Source: Epiperipatus broadwayi (lineage: Eukaryota > Onychophora > Udeonychophora > Euonychophora > Peripatidae). Taken from it: 64,000 nucleotides of DNA. The stretch lies in assembly GCA_028023455.1 (NCBI GenBank), contig JAQFVV010006255.1:5070501-5134500 (forward strand), read 5' to 3'. Both the position numbers and the translations under genes were made by a program. Every line of letters begins with the position of its first letter. Within the stretch, counting starts at the first letter, position 1. Shown in pieces: positions 47,441-60,179 of this stretch. The notes beneath the pieces were generated by a model. The model was not told the origin of the DNA. It worked only from the letters and a program-made list of their open reading frames with translations, and did no database searches.

Positions 47441-48238
47441 ATTATTATTATTTCCTTTCAAAAGTGAACTTTATTCACACAAATTATAATTACATGTGAC
47501 AAATTTTTTTACATACATTTTGTTTTCATGGTAACATAAATAAGGAAACAAATATGAGTATGGGCAGATAGTGGCTTTAACAAACAAAAGAAAAAAGGTG
47601 GGATCTTAAAATAAAACAAATTATTACATTTTTAGGGGGGTCCACTGTCTGCAACCTATAGAATTTATTGGCTATTATATTATGATACTATGATATCAAC
47701 CATTATGATAAACACTGCAACCAACCAGAATTAAAGTTTCTTCACAATTGTGTTCCAGGTGTAGCCGTGATTGATTATAAACTATTTCCTGTGTAGTTTT
47801 ATTACCTGTTAAAGAGGGATATGTTCTTTAAACTCTGTTAACAATTCTCCAGTGAATCAAGGGCTAAAAGATTCCGCATGTTGTTATATTTACTTGTCTA
47901 GCAGGTTAAGCTGGTGGCAATTTGGCCTTAAATATTCAATTGAGCCCATGTTTGTGTGGCCAACCAGTGTTGACAAATTTTGCAGTCATAGTCTTTGGTT
48001 TCTTTTAATAATTTGAGGAAAAGTTTTTCCAGATTGTAGTTTACTCCTTTATCAAATACAATTTTGTTTCGCCCTGACCATATTGTGAAATTTATGAAGG
48101 TGGCTAGTCTTATGTCTCCATATATGCCACTTTTGATTGCTTTTCCAATATTAATGCATGCGATGTTTGAATTTTGTATCCTCGTTAGCGCTTAGTGAAG
48201 AAGGTAATTCCATGTTGTGCATTGATTAAGGACATGAT

Positions 48239-50835
48239 TTATGGACTCGTCATGCTTCTTGCACAGGGGCAGATGGGATTTAAATTATGTCCACGTTTGT
48301 AACAAAGGAAAGCGCTGGTAGGCAAGGCTCCAAGGTTGACCTTTATAAGGAAGTCAACTAGTTTTGGTTCCAGTTTTATACGTTTAGTTAGTTTCATGAA
48401 ACTGGGGATACCTATTGCGAGCAGGCTTTCTACGTTGGGTACCTTATCATGTGTGATGTTATAAATGTCCCAATATTTGAGTTTGGAACTGAGGAGTGAA
48501 TTTAATCTCTTTATGTTTTCCAACATCAATGAAACTTGTTTTTGAAACCATATTGTTTAGTGGGTAGTCTGTCAATCGGCTCAACCTCCATCGATGGTAT
48601 TGGACATTCCATATCAGGGTTTGCATTAAATTGGTTTACTAACATGGTATATGTTCGTTGCATTAAGAAAGTTGAGATTGAATGTAACCCTAGACCATTT
48701 TGAGCTGTAAGTCTTTGAAGAAGTTTGAGGCTTATGACCAGGGATTTACTACCCCAACATAGTCTTCTGCATTAGGCTTCAGCTTTATGGATGAATGCTT
48801 TTTTGGGGGAAAAGCCAGCTATTTTTGGCAAAACTGCTGCATTTAATAGGGTAACCTTCCCCAACAAAGGCGAATTTTGGATAGTGATGTAATGGTGTTG
48901 TTATTTTTGCTAGTAATGCCTCTTCTATCTATTTTCTCATCACATAAGGGGAAGACGACATTTTGAAGCCTAGGAACTTTTGAGGGGGAGCTTTGAATCT
49001 CCCGGGGATTTGTTTTCCCATCTTGATTAACCACATGGCAGATTTAGCCTCATTTACTCTTAAACCAAAATCTCTATCCAAGATGTGCTCTAGCCTAGCG
49101 AACTCATCCTGAGATGAGAGAAACACCACCACATCATCCATTAGGTTATGTGTCATATGTTCTCTCTCAGCAATGAGATGGCATTTCCCGTGGGGGATGC
49201 CTCTATGCTTAACAGCAATGGGTTAACATAGGCAGAGAACAGGAGTGCACTTAGTGGTGAGCCCTGTGGGATGGAGACACTGGGCCGAAAACCTGGAGCA
49301 ACTCACCCATCCAATGAGCGGAAAACCTCTATTTTGTAGGTTTTCAATCATTTGGAGGTATGCCCTGGGCACTTGGAATTCCTCCAGCATACCAAGCAAC
49401 ACATCAACTCTGACGCCCTCAAAGGCCCCGGCAAAGTCTAGCTGCCATGACTGACTGGGACAACTTTTTCCTGTGAACATGATGGTCTATCATTTTCTTG
49501 ATGATTGGTATATAGAACACACTTAAATGAATGAGTAGAAACTTTGAGATCCCGGATAAGCCTGGATGTGCCCTATCAGAGAGAGGCCTTAGTTTCACGT
49601 GAATTCTGGCTTCAGTGAGGTTGTGTTGTTCTGTATCAGGGGTTCTAAATGTTTTGCAAGGACTGGCTATACGGATGGGATTGGAATTTTTTGGCATAAA
49701 ATTCCCTAATCCTAAGGAGCATGGAAGTTCTGACATATCTATTTCCATTAATTTCAATCATTCTTGGTGCTTTGGAGTTTCTGTTGGCCCCAAGAGCCCA
49801 TCTGAGGTAGCCCCTGGTCCAGCAGTGTTGATTGTGTAGATATTGACGAGCTCTTTTTATTGATAAATACTCTGCCACAGCTTTTTGATTGGCCCTATAA
49901 TTAGTTTTAAGGGCAATTATTTTGGAACATTTTGTATTCCATATGATAAATTTTTTTAATTCATAGGCTATTTTGTTTAGCTCAGTGATAAGATGTACTG
50001 GACCTCTTGTTTTGGAAGTCTGCTTATTTATTAACTGACTTAGTGTGCTTGTGAATATTGGCCAGGCTTGTACTATTGGAAGAGAGGATATAAGGAGATC
50101 AGTTGAATTGATGAATTTGATTTAGTCAGCATTCTAATAGTACAAGGTAGATTAATTGTGGATATTTGTGGATTGTCTTGAATAATTTTGATTTCTAAGG
50201 CATAATGGTCTGAGAAAACCACCGGTCATAGGTGTGCCTCCATTTTTGGGGATAAAGAGGGTGACAGCAAGTCAATAAGAGTATGGGTTGTATTGGTGTA
50301 AAATGAAAACGCATCTTTGGGGAAGAAGACCCTGCCACTTACTAGGGGTCGATTAAAGCTGGAGATGTATTTTGTTTCAAATTGTTCATAGGTGTGGTTA
50401 AAATTTCCAATCATTATTGTCGGAAATGGACTGGTTCTCAAGGCTATGTTAATGGAATGAATTGCATTGAAAACTATTTCCGCATTTTTAGAGAGGTAAA
50501 CATTTACTAAGTTGAATGTCCATTTTTTGTATTGAATTACTGCTATGAGGCAATTTGCATTGATTAGTAGGATTCTAAAAGAGGTTATAGGAGATTTTTT
50601 GTTAATGATTAGTGTGATCCCACCAGCAGCAATATAGGAGAAGGAATAATGAAATATCCCAGGGATTGCATAAGTTGGATAACCCTGGTATCTGACTGAA
50701 TATGCAGTTTTGTTTCACACAAGCACAGTACAACTGGGTTTTGTTGACTAAACCAATGTGCTAGGGCATATGCTCTATGACAAGTTCAAGCCCCTGATAT
50801 TAACTGACATGATGTTAGGCATAGTAGAACTAAAC
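48239..50835 (-). pseudogene. LINE ORF2-type protein: endonuclease, reverse transcriptase, C-terminal Cys cluster
   Basis: Endonuclease: NIMSVNIRGLN at the start, IMIGNFNHTYEQF (the usual GDFN has become GNFN, at 50441-50380) and FSDHYALEIKI near 50200. Reverse transcriptase: LDFAGAFEGVRVDVL carries motif A (49440-49400), and LMDDVVVFLSSQDE carries motif C with the DD pair (49140-49100), followed by GLRVNEAKSAMW. C-terminal: PICPCARSMTSPESINHVLN, then a Cys, a C-C-H-C set common near the end of such proteins (about 48270-48210). Several frameshifts and stops separate these parts, so the copy is dead. Confidence 0.8.
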
Positions 50836-51203
50836 TATAATGAAGCTATAGTGAAATCTTCTTGCTCGGATTGTAAATCATTGTGACTGGTTATTGTTCC
50901 AGTTTCAGTTACTAAGGAAGAACTGGCATCAGCAACTAAAACAGAGGAGATGAGAGAAATTTCTTCAATGAGGGAGTCATTTTCTGGACTATCTGCATCA
51001 ATAAGGGGAATTTCAGAAAGGTAACTTTTATGTACGGTGTGCTGAGTTACTTTCAAGTGATCAAAGTTGACTGGTGACAGTACTCTGGGTTTTTTTTTTT
51101 TAGGTGTGGGGATCGAAGGAATATATTCAGCCTGATCTACTAGGTCTGCTATTATGGTGGTATCCTCACATGATGTGGAAGTGGCTGAGGAGTTATTGTT
51201 ATT
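50835..51203 (-). pseudogene. N-terminal extension or ORF1 end of the LINE
   Basis: A frame open for about 123 codons (no ATG near its start, ATG at 51056) is rich in Ser, Thr, Asp and Glu with one lysine cluster (TPKKKKPRVLS), a possible nuclear signal. It ends at a stop 14 bases before the endonuclease start. It may be the end of ORF1 or the N-terminus of ORF2 joined through a lost codon. Confidence 0.5.
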
Positions 51204-51714
51204 TTAAACAAACAAATAAACAAAATCTAATTTTTTTAAATCTAAAGAACTAATTCTGACTTGCTTTGAAATTCTTTTTCCCTCTATCCATTTTTATGGT
51301 GGACAGTCATAGACTTGCCTGGCTTTCTTAATTTAATCATTTCTAATTTAGTATTTAATTAAGATATTTATGTCAAGCAAAGGTACATTGCTTCCACTGA
51401 GTGAAAATGTAATGTGATACATTGTGTTATATTGTAAATGATGTATCATATTTAATAAATAATATACTAAATTGTATCAACTAATGATACAATGCACTAT
51501 ACCTTGGCTTTATATGCATATAGAAAGTTAGAATCCCATGATTTAATTTATGTTCTTAGAAACAATAGCATCTGGTCTGTGAATGGAAATTGTACAACTA
51601 CTAATAAAATTTAATTAAATATTATTTATGAGATTATTTTATGGGAAAAGATTGATAAATTTTGTATCAGTAGCAATTGAAAATATTGTGCATGTTGAAT
51701 TATATTTTTTAAAA

Positions 51715-52112
51715 TATATACTCTCCATACAGTAGTGCCACTCAATGCCAACCAGAGTAATCAATGGATGCCAGAAGGTTTGTGCATAAAATCTCTATCT
51801 AGGGCTTACTCATCCAATATCCCAGACTAGTTTCTGGCTTGTGACACTAGATGGAGATTTTATGCACAAGCCTTCTGGCATCCATTGATTACTCTGGTTG
51901 GGACTGAGTGGCATGTGCTAGCATAAGAAATAGTTATCATGTGATGTTTAATGGTATAACACCAATCCTGCCTAATAGGATAGTGGTGGCTATGGTTGTT
52001 AAAGAGCCAAAGACACCAAAATGTATGGGTACTGAACTGGGTTCAGACCCCATATGACTATATAAGTTATTGAGCTTAGATTGAAAATATTGGGTTTTCC
52101 AATTTTATTCTC
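51715..52112. mobile_element. Family A element, copy 3, left part (split by PLE2)
   Basis: A minus-oriented arm (from the end actctccatacagtag at 51720) meets a plus-oriented arm at about 51847, forming a near-perfect hairpin over about 51737-51900. A further internal part follows, running to ttgaaaatattg and the target AATTTTATTCTC. The element resumes at 54646. The interior contains a B-box-like ctgggttcagacccc at 52038-52052. Confidence 0.7.
52101..52112. repeat. Target-site duplication, left of PLE2
   Basis: AATTTTATTCTC is repeated at 54634-54645. Uninterrupted family A copy 1 has a matching site (caattttagactcctag, 10907-10923), which confirms the reading. Confidence 0.85.
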
Positions 52113-52393
52113 TATTCAAATATGTTTAAAAATACATATATACAAGCAACAAAGATTACAAATTATAAAATTATTATATAAAAGCCTTTTTCGGCAAATT
52201 GTTTTTTTGCCCTTTTCAATATGTCTCCACGATTTAAAGCACATACAGTGACATCTATATCAATACATGAGAGAAGATAGATAAACAAATGAATATCTGA
52301 CATGATCTATTATGTGTTTTTTTTCCCCCCTCAATTCTACTACAAAATTACTCTGTTATATCTATTGAATGGATATATATCCGCATATATTAA

Positions 52394-54347
52394 TTAATTA
52401 ACTATCCATTCTTTATCCATTAACCACTTATTATTTAACTTAATGGATGTTTTGTATATATTCATACAGTTGTTTTTATTATACATGATGTAGTTTGTTT
52501 CATATATTTTACGTCTATTAACATTTTTAATATAATCAAGAACACTTATATTATCAATACAATTTATTTTATGTCCATACTGCAAATAATGAACATATAA
52601 CGCAGATCTATCATCTTTCCTAGCAATAGCATCATTGTGTTCTTTAGCTCTTTCTCCCAATTGCTTTGAGGTCTGGCCATAGTAAATCATATTACAAAAA
52701 ATTACATCTAATTTTATAAACCATTCCTCTCTTATATTTTATATCATCTTTCATTCTACAATTAGTTATCAATTTATCCAAATTTTTGCTATTAGCCCAC
52801 CCCATGTTAATGTTTTTATCTAGATAATTTTTACTTTTTTTATTTAATATATTATATACACTAGGCAAATATGAAATTTTTATCCATTTCTTTTGTTTAT
52901 TAGTCCTACATCTATTATTATTCGTGCTATTTACTCCATGTTGTGAAAATATATGTTTGTTTAAATTTATCCTTCTGTAACATAGCAATATTTCTATCTG
53001 TATTAAATCTATCGTTCTTATATTTAAAATTCTTAATTACACTCATCTTTTGTATCCATGGTTATTTTGAATCAATTGATATAATTTTCCTTAATTTATA
53101 ATCTTTAATAAAATGCTTAATTATAATATCATTATTTTGATTTAAAATAATTTCAATATCTAAATACCTTATTTCATTATCAATTTCTTTCATAGTAAAC
53201 CTAATATTATCAACATTATTATTAAATTGTTTATATAATTTATATATTGCCCTCTTATTACCAATTATCAAACTATCATCTACGTATCTAAAATAATGTA
53301 GTACTTCTTTTTTAATTATACTGCCTTTTATAATATTGATTTCCATGTCATTAATGAACATAGATTCCATAAGCCCACTAATTGCGCATCCCATTACCCA
53401 TCCCTTATTTATACTCCAATATTCATTATTATATTTAAAATATAAACTATTATTTATTAGGTTCAATGCTTCATTTATAATACTAATTATGCTATTATCA
53501 TTGATATATAGAGATAAAGCCTTTATGACGACACTAATGCTTTTAATTTTAGGGATACTAGGGTACATCGATTCTATGTCCATCACAAAGATACTATGGT
53601 TTCTATTTATATTCATCATATTAATTTATCAATAATAGCCTCTGTATTTTTTATACAATGTTGTCCATAACCAATAATATCAGCTATCCATTTGTTTAAA
53701 TATTTACAAAATTTATGTAAAATGAAATTGCTAAAATTGAACAATAATCTTAAATGGTTATCTTCCTTATGCGTTTTTATCTTACAAAATATATATGGGT
53801 TCTCATATGAATTAGGATATAAAGAATAATATTGATTATCACTTATAATGTTATTAAGCTTCATCTTTTTTAACAATTTTACATATTTATTTTTTATATT
53901 ATTTGTAGGATCTTTAGATAATCTACTATACCCCTCATTTTTTATTACACTATCTATTCTATCATTATAGTCCTTAGCGTACATTACAACAAAACGACAA
54001 CCTTTATCTTCTTTACTTATTACAATCCCAGAGCCATTACATATATATCTAATTTCGTTTATTATTTTTCTGTAGTTATAATCCCTGTTAGAAATATTAA
54101 GTTCGTATAAATGTCTATTTAAAACACAATGTAATTTCTTTTTCTCCCTGTATGAAATATGTGCCAATTCAATGTCTGTTATAATCCTCTTCTTTATATC
54201 TTTGTCTATAAATGGGATAAATGATGGATTTTTACTCAGTAAATTACTTTGTTCACGTGAAAATTTATAGTCCGTTAAATTTACAAAATTGTCTGAAACA
54301 TGTTTTTTTATATTCCATAGATTTATAAGATTGCTGAATATTATCAT
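52394..54347 (-). pseudogene. Family B PLE protein, near full length, broken in at least three places
   Basis: First part (54347-53616): N-terminal domain (NLTDYKFSREQSNLLSKNP), a fingers region with IVISKEDKGCRFVVM and CKIKTHKEDNHLRLLFN. A one-base loss near 53619 shifts the frame. Second part (53619-53062): palm with VMDIESMYPSIP, GCAISGLM and an intact RYVDDSLIIGN, ending at a premature TAA. Third and fourth parts (52988-52692 and 52690-52394): linker, KRGMVYKIRC, a frame change in the nuclease core, then MIYYGQTSKQL, the ERAKEH helix and the NIYKTS tail. Unlike the copy at 26.96 kb, the YVDD box is intact, so this copy is the better guide to the family. Confidence 0.88.
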
Positions 54348-54459
54348 ATCTGCATGATCTATTAGTGGAAAATTTATTAATCAGCCATTCCCATGTTTAT
54401 CTATCTTCTCTCATGTATTGATATAGATGTCACTGTATGTGCTTTAAATCGTGGAGACA

Positions 54460-54500
54460 TATTGAAAAGGGCAAAAAAACAATTTGCCGAAAAAGGCTTT
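54460..54500 (+). ncRNA. Degenerate hammerhead-like motif, right arm of PLE2
   Basis: TTGAAAA (54462-54468) stands in the CUGANGA position, a stem pairs GGCAAA with TTTGCC (54483-54488), and GAAA follows at 54489. The core has two changes from the active consensus. The same motif lies inverted in the left arm at about 52190-52232 and in other family B copies. Confidence 0.4.
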
Positions 54501-54633
54501 TATATAATAATTTTATAATTTGTAATCTTTGTTGCTTGTATATATGTATTTTTAAACATATTTGAATATTGTATACTTGAAGTGCGACATAAAAAAAGAA
54601 TTGGTTTTAATTCTGATTCTTTTTCTGTATAGT

Positions 54634-54645
54634 AATTTTATTCTC
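54634..54645. repeat. Target-site duplication, right of PLE2
   Basis: Exact copy of 52101-52112. Confidence 0.85.
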
Positions 54646-54955
54646 ATAGTTTTGTAGTTATGTAGAGATAAAAGGTGGCTGCTGGAGGGTTGCATTAGAT
54701 CCTAAGATCTAGGTGCAGTACTCTCAGATCCAACGCTCCTCACTGACGAAGGCCACAAGCCAGAAAATAATCTGGTGATATTGGATGAGTAAGCACTAGA
54801 TGGAGATTTTATGCACAAGCCTTGCATCCATTGATTCCTCTGGTTGGTACTGAGTGGCACTATTGTATGGAGAGTTTTGCCTGTTTTAATAACAGTTATG
54901 TGCTAACGTAAGAAATAGTGATCATGTGATGTTTAATGGTTTAAGTACAATAATA
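54646..54955 (+). mobile_element. Family A element, copy 3, right part
   Basis: It continues the sequence of 52112 and matches 10915-11165 of copy 1: agttttgtagtta, gagggttgcattagatcctaag, CTGACGA (54743-54749), aagccagaaaa and the end actgtatgg-type terminus (here ctattgtatggagagttttgcctg). It ends with the tail atcatgtgatgtttaatggttt, which also occurs inverted at the left of copies 1 and 2. Confidence 0.75.
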
Positions 54956-54959
54956 TATA

Positions 54960-57815
54960 ATAACTTCATACAGTTGGGAAATCTCTGTTATGAATTCTGA
55001 TAAATTGACATTTGTTTGTGTTTGTGTGCATTAAAAAGTATGCATACATATAATCTAAACACAGTATAATTGTAGTGAAAAGTTACAAAGTATAGGTTAT
55101 TATGAGATTCCATTGTATATAATAAGTGAAATTCTCCACAATGTTAATAAGTTTTTGCAGTTTTTAGAAAATTTTGATGAATTTATTTTGTAATTCCAGT
55201 ATAATTTATAAATGAGTCATTAGTAATAAATACGAACAGTAGTTTAAAAACTTAATTTAAATAGAAACTAGGTAATTTTCTTATCAATGATTATTTTACT
55301 GACATATGTAAGCTATACATATTTATTATATTTGCTTTTACTTAAAGTAATTTTTTTTAAAGAAAGGTTCTATATATATATTTTTATGGAACTATTCCCT
55401 TAGAGGAAAAATAAAACTGATTTGTCAGAACTTCTGACTAGTTTAAATATTAATTTCAGTTTTCATATGATTGATCACAGTTAAAATAAATAGAGAATTT
55501 CATCACAAATGAAATTTTTGCTTGTAGAAGGCTAATAAGGTTTGCTTTAATTGTTTTCCATTTTGAAGAGAAAAAAAGTTATTGACTTTGTCTAATTTCA
55601 TTTTGTGTGTAATTTTATGATGATTAGCCATGTAATTTCAAAATATTAGTCATATTGCTCATTTAATATCAACTGGAGAGAAATAAAACCTTAGAGACTT
55701 TTTTTTTTTTTTTCTGGAAAATCAAAATTTAGTGTATTTTAGGAAAAGAAAGTACATATGGGAATAACTGAATGCTGTTCAGTAATTAGGATTAGTGTTT
55801 CCATTATGCAAATAGTTACTATATATATAAATTTGTTATGACAACCCAGCTAACTGCATAATATTATCCATGAAATGGTATTTAGTTTCATGAAAAATGG
55901 CTCATTCACTACTCAGCACTGGCCAGCTTGATGAAGAAATACCTTTACTATTTTTTTTATGAAGGCTGTTAATGGGGCCTTTGTCATATAGTGGACTATT
56001 TAAAGGTTGTCTTATCATTTTACTGTGTAATTTATTAACTGATTGCAAAATTTCCATAGTTTTTTTTTTTATATTTTTTGAATTAAGAAAAAATTCTAAT
56101 TGGATTAATGATAATTATAATAATTATATACATTAATTTTATCTACCTTTTTAGACGATCTTAGTACTAATTTTTTAAAATATAGAACTATAAGTACACA
56201 ATATATAGGAGATAAATTTCTGTTTGGTATATATAATAAAATATAAACATGTGGATGGAAGTATGAATGCATATGACTCTTATATCTTATATTATTGTTT
56301 TATCATTTGTGCTGATATAATTTCAACAATATAAATAAATGTTAATAATAATTACAACATTTTTATCTTACATATTATATTTCTTTTAAGCTGAAAGAAA
56401 TTTATGACAATGATGGTATACCTTAATCCCTGCTTTAATTAAATGAGTATATAATATAGATATGTCACATAATAAACATAACATGATAACTGCATTTAGT
56501 TTTAAAAAACAAATGATCATTGATAAAGAGGAAAGCTAGAATTCAGTATGTAGATGGTGATTAAATTGCACTACTATCTAGTAAAAACATTTTGATTGCT
56601 CAAGTATACAGTAGCTGGTGCTAGAGTAGTAGATAGAGGAAGTCGTTCTTGTTTATATTATAGTAATCAGAAAGAATCAAGTGGTTTTTGTGTTATTAAC
56701 ATTTATAGGCAAGGAAAAAAGTTACCTGCATGCAGATTGATTTAGAATTTTTGTTTAAATTTTCAAGCTGTTAGATTGATAATAAAGTTAAAGATGGCTC
56801 TAAATGTAAAATTGCATTGAGTTTTATTTCAAATCCCAAGGCATAAATCAGAAATTGATCTGGAATTGGGGATTAAATTAAGTTGTTATCTGATAAACTC
56901 CTGATTATACAATATTGCAAAAGATAGAGCTAAAGTAGTAAAGAGAAGAGGTTACAAACTAAAAAAAAAAAAAAATGATGTTCTGTTAGTATTAGTAGGA
57001 CATTATGTTTTATATATATATATATTAATAATATTTAGCTGAAATTTCATTTTTATATTTATTGACATATTTTTAAGGGCATAATTATAATTATAAAAAA
57101 TATATAATATACACAATGGAAAAGTTTATTTCTAGTTTGCAATTTCAGATAATAATAAAAATGTATATATTTATCTCTGAAAAGCATACACCAAATAGTA
57201 TTGAATTGTGGCTAAAAATTGAAATATTTATTTATAATGAGGTTGACTATTGGCTAGGCATTAAATAAATATTTATTATTATTATTATTATTTTTATTGT
57301 TTTCATTAAGTGGTGAGGAGAGGAATTATGATGGTGTTTTTTCAGTGATGTATTATTTATAACTAAGAAGAAAGTTTTTTGATAAATTTTCTCTGCATGA
57401 CTTAATGCTATGGTAGAATGGAGGATTCAAGGATTAAATGACTTTCGATTGAAACTCAACTTTTATTTTTAGTGTTCAAATATTTTATGATCTCCTAAGC
57501 AATAAACCATTTGATTCAATATAATATTGTTAAAAGTACAAACTTTTTTTTTTTTTGCATAAAATTTGTATTACTAATTACAGTATTATAAGACTAGTGA
57601 ACAGTAAAATGAAAATCCTTAACTATTTCTGGCTTTTATCATTGTTATTACATTACCTGAAAATAGTTATTCGTGTTTTTAATTTTTAAATCAATTTTTT
57701 GTCTTTTTAAAAAATGTGCACATTGTAAAACTATTATATTTGGTGAATTTTCTTTCATAAAGTAATGGACATTTTTTTTATAAAGTTATTCAGTTATAAT
57801 AATAAACAGCTTCCA
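54960..57815. other. AT-rich sequence without a recognised gene
   Basis: No coding feature is supported. Simple repeats include (TTA)n near 57267 and (TA)n near 57009. A 25-base exon-like run at 56391-56415 was considered for ENTR1 and set aside. Confidence 0.4.
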
Positions 57816-58909
57816 ACTCCAAAAAAAAAAGAGGGGAGGGGGATCTACTCAAATGACCACAAATACATCCACATATAGAACATGCTGTTTACTTATTATT
57901 TTACAATATTGTCTTTTAGTTTACTCAGCAGAAAACTCTTCTTTCTGAGATACTTCAACACCATATTTAATTGTAGCTCTCCAATGTTTTCTATTCTCTA
58001 CTATATCTTCCCAATGAAAACAATTGACATTGCACTTCTTTAGAATATTTAGAGATAATCCTTATAATGTAGTTGGGATCTACCTCTCCTATAAAACCCA
58101 TGTTCAAGTTCACCATAAAACATCCTTTTAGGAAGACTTCCATTGTTCATTTATTTTACATATCCAATCCAACAAGGAGGTAATTTTATAATGAGTTGAC
58201 TCAATAGTATCACATCCTGCAAGCTGAAGAACATATTGATTGGTTTTATGATCGTTGCCATTGTATTTTTAAAATTTTCCAGAACATCCTTAAATGAAAC
58301 TTTTCAAATGCCTTTATATTATACTGACAGGGTTTCCAAGTTTCACAGCCATACAATAAATTAGGTAAAATAACGGTTTTATATACAGTTAATTTTGTTG
58401 CAGTAGTTATTTTTCTATGATGAAATAAATACTTTTTTAACTTGTTAAAGGCAGTAGCAGCATGCTTTTGGCTGTTTCTAACCTTATACTTATAAAAGTA
58501 CCAAGATTTTTAAATTGGTATTCATTTTCAAGTTGGTAACCATCCAAGTTGAATGTTGCTGAGAATTTTTTTTTTTTTGTGCTGGTGAAGAAGAGTTTTT
58601 TGAACATCAGTTAATAAACTGAGATTTTTATAAGTTGGATTTAAAGCATAAGAACATTCTGTAAATCATCTTTTGAACTGGTAAAAATAGCACAATCATC
58701 AGCATATTGTAAATCCAGAATACAAGAAGATAAAGTTTACTTTTAACTGATTCAAATTAAAAATTCCACTATTAATCCTGTATTGTATCTTGATCATTTT
58801 CTGATTAAGATGGCTATAAACAATCCCAAAGATCACTATCATAAAAATTGAAAATAAAATTGGAGCAAGTATTCATCCTTGTTTAATATCAGTTTTCATT
58901 TCAAATGCC

Positions 58910-59545
58910 TCAGATTTTCCATATGCAGTAATAATACTTCTCATTCCACAACCAACTAATTTCAAACAATGCCATAGACCTATTAATTGAATTATATGCG
59001 TTGACCAAATCAATAAAAGCAATGTATAAAGCATTCCTTTGTTCCCAACACTTTTTTTGCACTCTGTCTGACAACAAAAATCGTATGTATAGTGTTTTTT
59101 GATTCCCTAAAACCACATTCTGAGTTTCTGGTAACCACTCATCTATAACTGGAAGCAATCTATTCAACACAGTTTTTGAAAATACTTTTGCTATAGTAAA
59201 TAATAATGATATTCCACAATAATTATCACAATCTTGTCTATTCTCTTTGCTTTTGAAAATTGAAACAATTAAAGCATCCCTAAGATCAGATGGCACAACT
59301 TTATGAGTCCAAATATTCCTAAAAAATTCTAATAGTTTTGAAGGTAATGTGTTACCACATTATTTTAAAACTTCTCCAGGTATTTCATCAGAACCTGCAG
59401 CCTTTCCATTTTTAAGTTTACAAAGAGCTGTTTTGACTTCATTAAACTGGATATTTTTGTCCAAATCTAAATGAGTAGATAAAATGAATATATTATTAAC
59501 AGTCATTATATAAATTCTTGTATCATTGTTTGAAAAGATGATCAA
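58910..59545 (-). pseudogene. LINE reverse transcriptase, N-terminal half
   Basis: The upper frame (59545-59360) ends with LKNGKAAGSDEIPGEVLK, the typical entry to a LINE reverse transcriptase. The lower frame (59296-58910) begins MPSDLRDALIVSIFKSKENR and includes NYCGISLLFTIAKVFSKTVL (motif 1-2 region, usual R now C), LNRLLPVIDEWLPETQ and YIAFIDLVNAYNSINR, equivalent to motif A (FIDL.KAFD), with the second aspartate position changed to N. One frame break separates the two. Confidence 0.75.
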
Positions 59546-60179
59546 AATACTTTTTCCATCTATTCAAAATATCATTATCATCATATAAGAGTGTATCATT
59601 GCTGGACTTGATGGGATTATGATACCACTTGTCAAGTTCATATGTTATTTCAGTGCATCAAAAAAGATTTAGAATGATTATGATTAGCAAATGTCTGTAT
59701 TTTCTTTGCAGTTTTAATCCTTCTTATCAATCATTGAATTTCTCTCAGATCTTAATAATTATTTGAAAATTCCAAATTTAATCTTTTTTTTTTTTTCCAA
59801 ACAAAGAATGCCACATGTTTCTTTTTAATTGAATTATTAATAATATGATCATTGTCAGAAAACCAGTCATGATTCTTTTTTTTTAGTTAAACCAAAAATA
59901 GATTTATTTGTATCCATCACACACTCCCTCCTTAAGAGAATTCCATGCTTCAGTAATATGACAGTTCTGAAGATCCAAATTAGTAATTTTAGTGTTTAAT
60001 AGCTGTTGAAATCTAAAGAACAAACATCAATTTTTTTGTGAATTTGATTGGAATAATATCTATTTTTCAATGCAACTATCATTTTAATCTTAGAATGTGC
60101 TAATCTGTAATGTGAACTTCTGTTATCTGAGTTTTAACAGTAATATAGTTTATTGCCATTGTTTTGAATGTGGATACAT

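Larger units (their letters stand above)
47450..51230 (-). mobile_element. APE-type non-LTR retrotransposon (LINE), degenerate
   Basis: The element reads on the minus strand from about 51.2 kb (5') to 47.45 kb (3'). The order is an open N-terminal part, an APE endonuclease start (NIMSVNIRGLN at about 50820), reverse transcriptase, and a C-terminal CPC..H..C cluster. The 3' end is followed on the minus strand by an AAT/TAA repeat (plus-strand attattatta near 47433-47452), as in LINEs with simple-repeat tails. G+C is clearly higher than in the flanks. I could not define target duplications. Confidence 0.85.
52113..54633 (-). mobile_element. PLE2: nearly full-length family B Penelope-like element inside family A
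   Basis: The element is 2.52 kb with near-identical inverted arms of about 170 bp (52117-52287 and 54395-54566). A 67-bp tail (54567-54633) lies between the right arm and its target duplication, the same one-sided arrangement as in PLE1 and PLE3. The minus strand encodes an almost complete PLE protein with several frame breaks. Removing the element and one duplication restores a continuous family A sequence, so PLE2 inserted later than family A. Confidence 0.93.

Noticed and set aside
56391-56415. Possible third ENTR1 exon (acceptor-like ttcttttaag, LKEIYDNDG, then GGTATAC)
   Set aside because: It is only 25 bases long with no coiled-coil continuation, and a stop lies 10 bases after the supposed donor. 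Chance is more likely.
57260-57300. Repeats such as (TTA)n and (TA)n as a CRISPR-like or regulatory array
   Set aside because: These are ordinary microsatellites of an AT-rich animal genome. No spaced direct repeats are present.
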